64,000 nucleotides of DNA, taken from the NCBI RefSeq assembly GCF_036346855.1, contig NZ_CP107841.1, forward strand, positions 248,001 through 312,000, in the 5' to 3' direction. The translations under genes and the position numbers were made by a program. Each line of letters begins with the position of its first letter. Position 1 is the stretch's first letter. The notes beneath the pieces were generated by a model. The model made no database searches and was not told the DNA's origin. It saw only the letters and a program-made list of their open reading frames with translations. Shown here in pieces: positions 25,186-33,704 of the stretch. This DNA comes from Streptomyces europaeiscabiei (GTDB lineage Bacteria; Actinomycetota; Actinomycetes; Streptomycetales; Streptomycetaceae).

Positions 25186-26736
25186 GTGTACGACGTCGCC
25201 GTCATCGGGTACGGGCCCGTGGGCATGGTCACCGCGGCGCTGCTCGGGCAGGCGGGCCATGACGTGGTCGTCCTTGAGCGCTACCCGACCCTCTACAACC
25301 TTCCGCGCGCCGCCATCTTCGACGACGAGACGATGCGGACCTTCGACCGTCTCGGCATCTCCCACGATCTGCTGCCCACACTGCACGTCCAACGGAACTA
25401 CGAGTGGCGCAACGGCGCCGGCGAGTTGCTCATCGAGCACGACTTCGCCGCCGTCGGGAGCCAGGGCTGGGCGGAGTGGTACATGATGTACCAGCCCTAC
25501 CTCGAGGACACCCTCGACGGCCTGGTCCGCGGCCTCGGGAATGTCGAGATCCGGATGGACTCCCGGGTCACCGGCCTGCACAGCACGCGCCACGGCGTGG
25601 ACATCCAGGTCGAGGGAAGCGGCACGGAGGTCTCGGCCCGGTACGTCGTTGCCTGCGACGGTGGCAACAGCTTCACCCGGGGATCGCTCGGCATCGACCA
25701 GGAGGACTACGGCTTCTCCGAGCCGTGGATGGTCTGCGACTTCCGTCTGACCGGTGCCACGGACATCCCCAAGGCCCGCCAGGTCTGCGACCCGGGGCAG
25801 CCGACATCGATCATCTCGCTGGGCCCTGAGCACCACCGGTTCAGCTTCATGCTCGACTCGGCCGACTCCTTCGCCGTCGAGCGGGAGCCCGACCGGGTGT
25901 GGGCACGGGTCGCCGCCTACCTCGACCACTCGCAGGCGGAGCTCGTCCGCGTCGCCACGTACACCTTCCGCTCGCTCGTCGCGGAGCACTGGCGCAGCGG
26001 CCGGATCCTGCTCGCCGGGGACGCGGCCCACCAGATGCCACCCTTCCTCGGGCAGGGCATGTGCTCGGGCATCCGGGACGCGCAGAACATCGCGTTCAAG
26101 CTCGACGCCGTGCTGCGAGGCGCCGACGATGCCCTCCTGGACACGTACCAGAGTGAACGCGAACCGCATGTGCGGGCCATCATCGCCAAGGGCATCGAGC
26201 TGGGCCGGGTGCAGACCATGCGCGATCCGGTGGCCGCCGCCGCGCGGGACGCCCGCCTGATCGCGCTGCGCGAGACAAACGGACGCCCCGAGAAGATGCG
26301 CTTCCCCGGCCTCGGCCCCGGCCTGCACGACGAGTCCCCGCGCGCAGGACACCTGATGCCCCACGGCCGGGTGGAGTCACAAGGGGCCGAGGGACTCTTC
26401 GACGAGGTCCTCGGCCGCGGGTTCGTCCTCCTCGTCGACGGCCGCGAGGGCGCCTCCCTCCACGCCTCGACCACCGAACTCGCCGCCGGGCTCGGCGTGG
26501 CCGTCCACCACCTCACCGACCGCCGGCTCACCACCGACGGGATCACCGATGTCGGCGGCGTCTACGGGCGCTGGTTCGACGAGACCGGCCGTGCAGCCGT
26601 GCTGTGGCGGCCCGACTTCTACATCCTCGGCACCGTGGGCGTCCTCTTCGACGTCCCGGCACTCCTGACCACACTTGCCTCAGCAGTCGAGCCGGTACAG
26701 GCTCCTGCCACAGCTGGAGAAGGGATCCGGCCATGA
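25186..26736 (+). CDS. tsdB: Resorcinol 4-hydroxylase-like FAD monooxygenase
   Basis: A 516-residue single-component aromatic hydroxylase of the MhpA/PheA type. FAD motifs are VAVIGYGPVGMVTAALLG at the start, the DG motif VVACDGGNSFTRG near residue 155 and GRILLAGDAAHQMPPFLGQG near 280. The C-terminal ~110 residues form the thioredoxin-like tail domain usual in this group. GTG 25186 is the start, with GGGAGGAGA just upstream and 16 bp after tsdA. In context it converts resorcinol to hydroxyquinol with NAD(P)H and O2. Confidence 0.88.
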   Translation: MYDVAVIGYGPVGMVTAALLGQAGHDVVVLERYPTLYNLPRAAIFDDETMRTFDRLGISHDLLPTLHVQRNYEWRNGAGELLIEHDFAAVGSQGWAEWYMMYQPYLEDTLDGLVRGLGNVEIRMDSRVTGLHSTRHGVDIQVEGSGTEVSARYVVACDGGNSFTRGSLGIDQEDYGFSEPWMVCDFRLTGATDIPKARQVCDPGQPTSIISLGPEHHRFSFMLDSADSFAVEREPDRVWARVAAYLDHSQAELVRVATYTFRSLVAEHWRSGRILLAGDAAHQMPPFLGQGMCSGIRDAQNIAFKLDAVLRGADDALLDTYQSEREPHVRAIIAKGIELGRVQTMRDPVAAAARDARLIALRETNGRPEKMRFPGLGPGLHDESPRAGHLMPHGRVESQGAEGLFDEVLGRGFVLLVDGREGASLHASTTELAAGLGVAVHHLTDRRLTTDGITDVGGVYGRWFDETGRAAVLWRPDFYILGTVGVLFDVPALLTTLASAVEPVQAPATAGEGIRP

Positions 26737-28025
26737 CCGCACCCTCTGTCACCCGCCCGCAGGCCCGCAGAGTGTCCGCGAGCACGTTCATGCTGATCGC
26801 CGCCTGGGTCGTCGCGTCCCTCGAGGGCTACGACCTCGCCGTGTACGGCGTCACCGTCCCCGCGATCCTCGGCGACCCCTCGCTCGGTATCGACAAGGCC
26901 GAGGCCGGCACCATCGGCTCGCTCGTCGGCATCGGGATGCTGATCGGCGCGGCCCTCGCCGGGGCCCTCGTCCACCGCACCGGCCCGCGCCTTCTCCTCC
27001 TCGTCGGCACCAGCGTGTTCTCGCTCGGCATGGCGGTCTGCACTGTCGCCGGCGGCGTCCCGTCCTTCGGGGCCGGACGCCTGGTCGTCGGCCTCGGCCT
27101 GGGCGTCGTACTGCCGACGATCAACGCGTACGTCGCCGACCTCAGCGAGCCGGGCCGCCGCAGCCGCAACGTCGCCCTGATCATGAGCGGCTACGCGGCC
27201 GGGGCCCTGTGCTCCCCCCTGCTCGGCACGGCCCTGCTGCCCGACATCTCGTACCGCTGGCTGTACGTGATCGGTGTGATCCCTGTCTTCCTGGCCATAC
27301 CGCTGGTGCTCCGGCTCCCGGAGAGCCCGTTCCACCTCAGCCGTACGGGCCGGACTGCCGAGGCGAGGGCGGTGGAGGAGCAGCTCGGCCTCGCCCCCTC
27401 GGACGCCTCCCCGACGTCGGACCCGGGTCGCTGGCTCGGTATCGGCTCGCTGCTGACGGGCGGGCTCGCGGTCTCGACGGTGCTGTTCTGGGCCATGTCG
27501 TTCTGCGGCCTGCTTCTGGTCTTCGGCATCAGCACCTGGCTGCCCAGCATCATGCAGGCAGCCGGGTTCTCCCTCGGCTCGGCGCTGCTGCAGACGGCCG
27601 CCATGTGGCTGGGTGTCGGCGTCGGGGCCATCGTCGGCGGCCGTGTCGCGGACGCGCTGGGCGCCAAGCGTGTGGTGGTCGTCGCGTTCCTGGTCGGCAC
27701 GCTGAGTCTGGTCGCGATGAGCACCCGCCCGCCGACGCCGGTCATGTTCGTGCTCATGTTCATCAGCGGGTTCGGGTTCATCGGCTCGCAGATCCTCGGC
27801 AACGCGTTCATCGTGACGCGCTACCCGGACGCCCTGCGCGGCAACGGGCTCGCGTGGGCCCTGTCGATCGGCCGCTTCGGCGCGATCGCCGGCCCGTCCC
27901 TGGGCGCGTTCGTCCTCAGCTCGGGCGCCGATGTCGAGTGGGCCTTCTACGCCTTCGCCGTACCGGCACTGATCGGGGCGTTCGCGGCGGGCGCGGTACC
28001 CCGGGTGCGAGCGGTGACCACATGA
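26733..28025 (+). CDS. tsdT: MFS aromatic acid transporter (TsdT-like)
   Basis: A 430-residue major facilitator with 12 predicted spans. The first span carries the D-x-x-x-x-G-Y-D-type acidic motif of aromatic acid:H+ symporters (VVASLEGYDLAVYGVTVPA). The loop 2-3 motif reads GALVHRTGPRLLLLVG, and the loop 8-9 copy is GGRVADALGAKRVVVV. It is related to benzoate and 4-hydroxybenzoate importers. It overlaps tsdB by 4 bp, so it is co-translated with the catabolic enzymes and is most likely the gamma-resorcylate importer. Confidence 0.87.
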   Translation: MTAPSVTRPQARRVSASTFMLIAAWVVASLEGYDLAVYGVTVPAILGDPSLGIDKAEAGTIGSLVGIGMLIGAALAGALVHRTGPRLLLLVGTSVFSLGMAVCTVAGGVPSFGAGRLVVGLGLGVVLPTINAYVADLSEPGRRSRNVALIMSGYAAGALCSPLLGTALLPDISYRWLYVIGVIPVFLAIPLVLRLPESPFHLSRTGRTAEARAVEEQLGLAPSDASPTSDPGRWLGIGSLLTGGLAVSTVLFWAMSFCGLLLVFGISTWLPSIMQAAGFSLGSALLQTAAMWLGVGVGAIVGGRVADALGAKRVVVVAFLVGTLSLVAMSTRPPTPVMFVLMFISGFGFIGSQILGNAFIVTRYPDALRGNGLAWALSIGRFGAIAGPSLGAFVLSSGADVEWAFYAFAVPALIGAFAAGAVPRVRAVTT

Positions 28026-29116
28026 CGCGAGTCGTCTACGAGTCCTGGGGCCAGCGGGTCGTCTTCGGTTCGGGCACCGCTCGGGAGGACGTGGCGGCGG
28101 AGGTCGCGGGACTCGGTGCGAGCCGGGTCCTGGTGATCGCGGCCGACGGGGAGCGGGCCCTGGCCGAGGACATCTGCAAGGACGCTCCCGTAGTGGCGGT
28201 CTTCGGTGCCGTCCGTCCGCACGTGCCGGCCGATGTGGCCGAGGCCGTGCGGGCGGCCGCCCGCGACCACGACGCCGACCTGCTGCTGAGCGTCGGCGGA
28301 GGATCGACGACGGGAACGGCGAAGGCGGCGGCTCTCACCACCGGCCTGCCGATCCTCGCCGTCCCCACGACGTACGCCGGCTCCGAGGCCACCCCCGTCT
28401 GGGGCCTCACCGAGGACGGCCACAAACGCACCGGCGTCGACTCGAAGGTGCTCCCTGGCGTCGTCGTCTACGACGCCACGCTGACGCTGTCGCTGCCGAC
28501 GCGGCTGTCGGTGACATCCGGCCTCAACGCGCTCGCCCACTGCGTCGACGCGTGGTGGGCCCCCCGGCACAACCCGATCAACTCCGCCCTGGCTGTCGAG
28601 GGCGTCCGTTCGCTGGCATCCGCGCTGCCGCGCGTCGTCGCCGACGGCCAGGACGTTGCGGCCCGTCGGCAGATGCTCTTCGGCACCTACCTCGCGGCCG
28701 TCGCCTTCGCGGGGGCCGGCTCCGGACTGCACCACAAGGTGTGCCACGTACTCGGCGGCGCGTACGACCTCGACCACGCCGCCCTGCACTCGGTGGTCCT
28801 GCCGCACGTGGTCGGCCTCAACCTGGCCGCGGCACCCGAGGCGGCACGGCACCTCGGCGCTGCGCTCGACGCGCCCACGGATCCCTTCGCCGCGCTGCTC
28901 GATCTCTACGCGAGCGTCGAACCCCCTTGTTCGCTCAGCGAGTTGGGGCTCCCCGAGGAGGAGCTCGACAGGGCCGCGGACCTGGTCATGGCGCAGGTGC
29001 CGGACTCCAACCCACGCAGGGTGACCCGCGACGAGATGCGCGGCCTGCTGGGGCGCGCATGGCGCGGGGACACCCCCACCGATACCCCTCCCTCGTGCGA
29101 AAGGCCAGTCCCATGA
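28022..29116 (+). CDS. tsdD: Maleylacetate reductase
   Basis: A 364-residue iron-alcohol-dehydrogenase-type enzyme. The cofactor motif LLSVGGGSTTGTAKAAA is near residue 92 and PTTYAGSEATPVWGLTE near 115; both are signatures of maleylacetate reductases. The metal-binding histidines typical of true alcohol dehydrogenases are partly retained (ALAHCVDAWW, SGLHHKVCHVLGG). It reduces maleylacetate to 3-oxoadipate. It overlaps its neighbours by 4 bp at both ends. Confidence 0.92.
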   Translation: MTRVVYESWGQRVVFGSGTAREDVAAEVAGLGASRVLVIAADGERALAEDICKDAPVVAVFGAVRPHVPADVAEAVRAAARDHDADLLLSVGGGSTTGTAKAAALTTGLPILAVPTTYAGSEATPVWGLTEDGHKRTGVDSKVLPGVVVYDATLTLSLPTRLSVTSGLNALAHCVDAWWAPRHNPINSALAVEGVRSLASALPRVVADGQDVAARRQMLFGTYLAAVAFAGAGSGLHHKVCHVLGGAYDLDHAALHSVVLPHVVGLNLAAAPEAARHLGAALDAPTDPFAALLDLYASVEPPCSLSELGLPEEELDRAADLVMAQVPDSNPRRVTRDEMRGLLGRAWRGDTPTDTPPSCERPVP

Positions 29117-29964
29117 CTGAACAGGAGCTGACCGACGAAGTCGTCGCGAGCTTCGGCTCCGCGAAGGACGACCGGTTCCGTGAGGTGATGCAGGCACTCG
29201 TGCGACACGCACACGCGTTCGTGCGCGAGACCGGGCTCACGGAAGCCGAATGGAGCGCGGCCATCGAGTTCCTCAACGCGGCCGGTCACATCACCACCGA
29301 CACCCGCCAGGAGTTCGTCCTCCTCTCGGATGTCCTCGGCATCTCCATGCTCACCGTCGCGGTGAACGAACCGGGCCCCGACGAGTCGACGGAGTCCACG
29401 GTCCTCGGCCCGTTCTTCGTCCAGGACTCACCCCTGATCGAGTTGGGCGGCGACATCGCGGGCAGCGCGACCGGGGAGCCGTCGTGGGTCGGCGGCCGGG
29501 TCACGGACACCGACGGCAACCCCGTCCCCGGGGCCCGCGTCGAGGTGTGGGAGGCCGACGACGACGGCAACTACGACGTCCAGTACGAAGACGGCGAACT
29601 CGCGGGGCGCGCCCACCTGTTCACCGACGCCGAGGGCCGCTACCGGTTCTGGGGGCTCACCCCCACGCCGTACCCGATCCCGGACGACGGCCCGGTCGGC
29701 CGGCTCCTCGACCACGCCGGCCGCTCCCCGATGCGCGCACCTCATCTGCACTTCATGGTGACGGCACCGGGCTTCCGTCGTCTGATCACGCACATCTTCG
29801 TGGCGGGCGACCCTTGCCTGGACGCCGACTCGGTCTTCGGTGTGCGGGAGTCACTCATCCGCCCCTTCAACCGTCACGAGGCCGGAACACCGGCGCCGGA
29901 CCACCGCCAGCTGGACGGCACGTGGACCTCGACGACGTTCGACATCGTCCTCAGGAAGGAGTGA
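29113..29964 (+). CDS. tsdC: Hydroxyquinol 1,2-dioxygenase
   Basis: A 283-residue intradiol dioxygenase. The Fe(III) ligands are Tyr154, Tyr187, His211 and His213. Their spacing (33, 24, 2) is identical to that known for hydroxyquinol 1,2-dioxygenase of Nocardioides (164, 197, 221, 223). An N-terminal dimerisation helix domain precedes the beta core (GGRVTDTDGNPVPGARVEVW). It cleaves hydroxyquinol to maleylacetate, feeding the reductase encoded upstream. It is the last gene of the operon. Confidence 0.93.
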   Translation: MTEQELTDEVVASFGSAKDDRFREVMQALVRHAHAFVRETGLTEAEWSAAIEFLNAAGHITTDTRQEFVLLSDVLGISMLTVAVNEPGPDESTESTVLGPFFVQDSPLIELGGDIAGSATGEPSWVGGRVTDTDGNPVPGARVEVWEADDDGNYDVQYEDGELAGRAHLFTDAEGRYRFWGLTPTPYPIPDDGPVGRLLDHAGRSPMRAPHLHFMVTAPGFRRLITHIFVAGDPCLDADSVFGVRESLIRPFNRHEAGTPAPDHRQLDGTWTSTTFDIVLRKE

Positions 29965-30303
29965 GCGGACACGGGTCCGAACCGGAACCGGGACACGGGC
30001 CGCGCGGCTTGGGTCAGCGCAGTGGTTGTCGTGTCGGGTGTTGTCTCGTAAGCGACGAGGCCGTGTCGTCCGGGGGCTGGAGTGGCGTCGTCGGGTGTGG
30101 GAGCGGTGCGGCCTGCGGAACAGGTCGGTGCGGGTTTCCCGCACGTCGGCCCAGGCACTGCGGCCTTGGAAAGGCTCGCGCTTGCATGTGGCGCACAAGG
30201 ACTCCGCGAGCGGACCGGCAGCCGAACGAACGGGCGAGTCGGTTGACTTCCTGTGCTTCTACCGGGCCGGACGCAGGGCCGCCCGAGCCGGGGGCCTCTA
30301 CTT

Positions 30304-30530
30304 GACCAGCCGGAAGCCGGGGTGTCCGGCCCAGGCCCGCAGGAACTCCGCCGTTCCCAACGCCGTCCAATCCTCCGCGATCCCCAACACCCCTGGGGGG
30401 GCCGCAGGACCGTTCTCCCATATTCCGTCCGACTGTTACGACGCCCGACCATCCCGCGCGATTGCCGGTCCGCCGTGCACGAGGGCGGACGCGCGCTGAT
30501 CGTCGAGATGGTCGGCATCGCAGAGTGCCG
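30304..30530 (-). pseudogene. Possible decayed coding remnant, unknown family
   Basis: On the minus strand one frame reads LVHGGPAIARDGRAS, a stop, then QSDGIWENGPAAPPGVLG, EDWTALGTAEFLRAWAGHPG and FRLVK with a stop at 30304. The segment has protein-like composition unlike the shadow frames around it and looks like the end of a larger protein with one nonsense change. I do not recognise the family. The rest of the 29965-30532 gap shows nothing I can name. Confidence 0.3.
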
Positions 30531-30532
30531 GT

Positions 30533-31468
30533 TCATTGCCCCGGGGCGGTGTCGGTCGGCTGGTGCGTGGCCCGGTCCGGACGGACCGAGGCGAAGGCTG
30601 TGGCGAGCTGGTCGAACAGGGGCGCTGTGGAGGGGTGGGGGTCCCGACTTGGTGTGATCGCGTAGATGCCGCGGGTCGGGGGGTCGACGAGAGACACTGT
30701 TGTGACGTCGGGCCGCAGGGCGCACGTCAGTACCCCGGGTATCAACGCGATGGCGTGGCCGGTTGCGACCAGGGCCAGCTTGCCGGGTAGATCGGCCGCG
30801 GTGAGGTCGATGCGGGCGCTGGTTCCGGCGCGGGCGGCGTGCTGGCGCAAGAGCGCTGCCGAGCCGTCGTTGTCCTCGGCCCAGGACTGGTCGGCAAGTG
30901 TCTGTATGTGTACCGGGCCACGCCCGGCCTGCGGATGGCCGACGGGCAGGACGACAACCATGGCGTCCAGCCCGAGGAACCGACGTTCGAGCCGCGACTC
31001 ATTGGGCAGTCCTGGCGGTGCATCGGTGACGACGGCGATGTCGAGATCGCCGTCGATCACGCGGTTGTGCAGTTGTGCGCTCAGGCCGGGCAGCAGACTC
31101 CACCGGATGGATCCGGTTTGTCCCAGCAGGCCCCGGATGGCCTCGGGGACTACTCCCGCGGCCAGCGAGGGTGTCGCACCGACGGCCAGCGGCCGGTGGG
31201 CCGCTCCGTCACCAGCGTCCCGTACGGCACGAACGGCGCGGTCGGCCTCGTTGAGTGTGGCCAGTGCATGCCGCCGGAACACCTCGCCGACAGGCGTCGG
31301 ACGCACGCCGCGCGCGTGGCGCTCCATCAGCGGCACGCCGAGCTGCCGCTCCAGTCCGGCGATCTGCCGGGAGACGGCCGACTGCGTGTGATTGAGCGCG
31401 GCAGCCGCCGCCGACAGCGACCCGAGCCGGCACACGGTCACGAAGGTGCGCCACACCGTCAGTTCCAT
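30533..31468 (-). CDS. LysR family transcriptional regulator
   Basis: A 311-residue LysR regulator. The N-terminal winged HTH is canonical (TVCRLGSLSAAAAALNHTQS, AVSRQIAGLERQLGVPLMER) and is followed by a two-lobe effector domain. ATG 31468 gives the usual start 3-4 residues before the first helix. It is divergent from the dehydrogenase fusion gene across 95 bp that contain two direct repeats, so it probably controls that gene and itself. Confidence 0.9.
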   Translation of the reverse strand: MELTVWRTFVTVCRLGSLSAAAAALNHTQSAVSRQIAGLERQLGVPLMERHARGVRPTPVGEVFRRHALATLNEADRAVRAVRDAGDGAAHRPLAVGATPSLAAGVVPEAIRGLLGQTGSIRWSLLPGLSAQLHNRVIDGDLDIAVVTDAPPGLPNESRLERRFLGLDAMVVVLPVGHPQAGRGPVHIQTLADQSWAEDNDGSAALLRQHAARAGTSARIDLTAADLPGKLALVATGHAIALIPGVLTCALRPDVTTVSLVDPPTRGIYAITPSRDPHPSTAPLFDQLATAFASVRPDRATHQPTDTAPGQ

Positions 31469-31489
31469 GGCACCAGTATGCCCAGCCGG

Positions 31490-31536
31490 TATGCGCGTCG
31501 CGCAGGGCTGACCTGCGAACTATGCGCTTGTCGCAG
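31490..31536. promoter_or_regulatory. Direct repeats in LysR/dehydrogenase divergent promoter
   Basis: TATGCGCGTCGCGCAG (31490-31505) and TATGCGCTTGTCGCAG (31521-31536) match at 13 of 16 positions and start 31 bp apart, three helical turns. They fill the 95-bp spacer between the two divergent genes, as LysR recognition and activation sites do. A shorter TATGC occurs at 31477. Confidence 0.5.
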
Positions 31537-31563
31537 CCCCTGCTGTGCACCAGTCTGGCGCGC

Positions 31564-32721
31564 ATGACCTCACCGCACACAATCGCCGTCCTTGGCTTGG
31601 GGCGTATGGGCGACGCGATCGCGACACGGCTGGCCGCCAAGGACTGGGACGTCGTCGGCTGGACACGCTCCGGGCGGACGTCAGGCGCCGTCAAGATGAC
31701 CGGCGATCCGCACGAGGCCGTGGCGGAGGCCGACCTCGTGCTTCTGTCGTTGTTCGACGCTCCGGCCTGCCGGCAGGTTCTCGACCTCGTCCGTGGCTCG
31801 CTGCGAGCGGACACGATCGTGCTCAACACAAGCACCGTCGCTCCCGCCGAAGCGTCGGAGCTGGCCCGGCGCATCGGCGAGTCCTACGTCCACGCGCCCG
31901 TGCTCGGCTCTGTGCCTGCTGCCTCCAACGGCACCCTGCAGATTCTCACCGCCGCCGGCCGGGACGCGTTCGATCGAGTTCGACCGGTGCTGGAAACGCT
32001 CGGCACCGTGCGGCGGGTCGACGACGCCTCCACTGCTGCTTCGCTCAAACTGATCGCCAACAACAGCCTCGCGGGTGCCGTCCTCGCACTGCGCGACTCA
32101 CTGCGGCAGTCCGACGCCCTCGGCCTGCCCCGCGCCCAGGCGCTGGATGTTCTCGAACTCGGCCAGCTCGGCGGGCTCGTGGCCCGCAAGCGTCCCTTTC
32201 TCATCGGCGAGTCGGGCGCGGTCCCGGCTGAATTCACCATCGGCGCACTGGTCAAGGACATGGCGCTGCTGGCCGCCGCGTCGAACACCCCCCTGCACAG
32301 GGCAGCCGATCTGGCCGGCGCCGCTGCCGATCCTGAGTCCGACATCGCCGTTGCCGCCACGGTCCCCGCTCTGCAGGACGCCGTGTTCGAACCGCTCCGC
32401 TCCTACATCCGCGGACACGCCACCGGCGACCCCACCCACTTCCGCTGCGCGTTCCTGCCCACCGCCCACATCGAAGGAATCCGGGACGGCGCATTCGTCT
32501 CGTGGCCCCTGGACGAGTACTGCGCTCTCTTCCAGGGCCGACCGGCCCCCGACGAACCGACCAGATCCCGCCGTATCGAAACCATCGACGTCCACGGCAC
32601 CGTCGCGACCGCGACCATGACGCTCTCGCACGGCGCGGACACGTTCACCGACATCTTCTTGCTGGTCCACGTCGACAACGGCTGGCGCATCGCCAACAAG
32701 GCCTATCACCGCCATTCGTGA
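31564..32721 (+). CDS. Beta-hydroxyacid dehydrogenase-like protein fused to NTF2-like domain
   Basis: A 385-residue two-domain protein. Residues 1 to about 290 follow the 3-hydroxyisobutyrate dehydrogenase family. They carry an NAD(P) fold with AVLGLGRMGDAIATRLAAKD at the start and the conserved Lys at about 162 in ASLKLIANNSL. Residues ~300-385 look like an NTF2/SnoaL or lumazine-binding-like domain (FTDIFLLVHVDNGWRIANKA). The fusion is unusual and both halves look intact. ATG 31564 is preferred over 31522 because it begins just before the nucleotide-binding motif. Substrate unknown; the adjacent LysR regulator is the likely controller. Confidence 0.8.
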   Translation: MTSPHTIAVLGLGRMGDAIATRLAAKDWDVVGWTRSGRTSGAVKMTGDPHEAVAEADLVLLSLFDAPACRQVLDLVRGSLRADTIVLNTSTVAPAEASELARRIGESYVHAPVLGSVPAASNGTLQILTAAGRDAFDRVRPVLETLGTVRRVDDASTAASLKLIANNSLAGAVLALRDSLRQSDALGLPRAQALDVLELGQLGGLVARKRPFLIGESGAVPAEFTIGALVKDMALLAAASNTPLHRAADLAGAAADPESDIAVAATVPALQDAVFEPLRSYIRGHATGDPTHFRCAFLPTAHIEGIRDGAFVSWPLDEYCALFQGRPAPDEPTRSRRIETIDVHGTVATATMTLSHGADTFTDIFLLVHVDNGWRIANKAYHRHS

Positions 32722-32795
32722 GCTGGTGCGGCAAGGTCCGATCCTGGCAGGGCCTTCGAAGAGGGTGTGTCGGTCTCCCGTACTACAGTCCGCTC

Positions 32796-33380
32796 GTGAT
32801 CGATGCTGCTCGCCGCACTGCTGCGGATGATGATGCGCTCCTGGACAGGCTGCACACCCTCGCCCGGGGTGTGGCGGGCGTGGTCCCCTCCCCCGGCCGC
32901 CTCCCGGACGGGCCCTTTCCGCCACTCGCGATGGCCGAGGTCGAGCGCGCCGAACGGAGGCTCGGGTATCGACTGCCCCTGTTGCTCCGGCGCATCTACA
33001 CGGAAATCGGTGACGGGGGATTCGGGCCGGAAGGCGGCCTCGCGTCGCTGACGCCGCGCCGCATTCCGCAACGGCCTGTGGCGGACTGGCCTTGCGCGAC
33101 CACCATCCACGCCAAGCGGCCGGGGTGGGGGCCGGCGGCGTCGTGGTTCTTCCTGACGGGCGGCGGCTGCACCATGGAGTGGTACGTCTCCCTGATAGCG
33201 GTCGATCACCCGGTCCTGCTCTGGGACGCCGACGGCTGGGAACCGGGCTGGGGCCAGGATCCTCACGACGGACTGCGGTACGCGGCGCCGTCGTTGCGCC
33301 AGTGGCTGTGGACCTGGGCGGACGGAGGCGATGTGTGGGATGAGGTACTGGCCCGACCCGAACAGCCGCTGAGCATCTGA
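32796..33380 (+). CDS. SMI1/KNR4-like protein
   Basis: A 194-residue soluble protein with the SMI1/KNR4 fold signature in the first half: MAEVERAERRLGYRLPLLLR followed by RIYTEIGDGGFGPEGG. The rest is Trp-rich (WFFLTGGGCTMEWYVSLIAV, WDADGWEPGWG). Members act as immunity proteins for secreted toxins or as scaffold proteins; no toxin gene is adjacent. GTG 32796 was chosen as the nearest in-frame start before the conserved region and is uncertain. A short hairpin follows the stop at 33385-33409. Confidence 0.7.
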   Translation: MIDAARRTAADDDALLDRLHTLARGVAGVVPSPGRLPDGPFPPLAMAEVERAERRLGYRLPLLLRRIYTEIGDGGFGPEGGLASLTPRRIPQRPVADWPCATTIHAKRPGWGPAASWFFLTGGGCTMEWYVSLIAVDHPVLLWDADGWEPGWGQDPHDGLRYAAPSLRQWLWTWADGGDVWDEVLARPEQPLSI

Positions 33381-33704
33381 GCCCGTTCAAGAAGGGCCAT
33401 GCCTGAACGGTGCGCCGTGCACCGTCACTCACCTGGGCAGGGGCCGGAGAGCTGGACTGCCCCCGCATGATCATGCGTTGCGTCACAGCACTTTTCCGAG
33501 CCCGTGCGGCTGGTCATGAGCGTGACGCTTCGGGATGCGCCGCGCGCGAGCGGCGACAGGAATGCCGGCCCTTGCGACAGACCTCCTCCTCGCCCCATTC
33601 CGAGCCTCGCGCTCGATGGCCCCGATGGAACGCCCCCGCGCGTCGGCATTCTCGGCGACCACCACTCTTCCTTATTCCAGCAAAGACACCTTATTGTAAC
33701 AAGC
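33381..33704. other. Intergenic region upstream of psuK
   Basis: No gene is seen. It contains a short hairpin just after the SMI1-like gene (CGTTCA...TGAACG, 33384-33409) and, right before psuK, an AT-rich stretch with the palindrome TTGT-A-ACAA (33694-33702), 2 bp before the start codon. The palindrome could be an operator for the HTH domain of PsuK itself. Confidence 0.4.
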
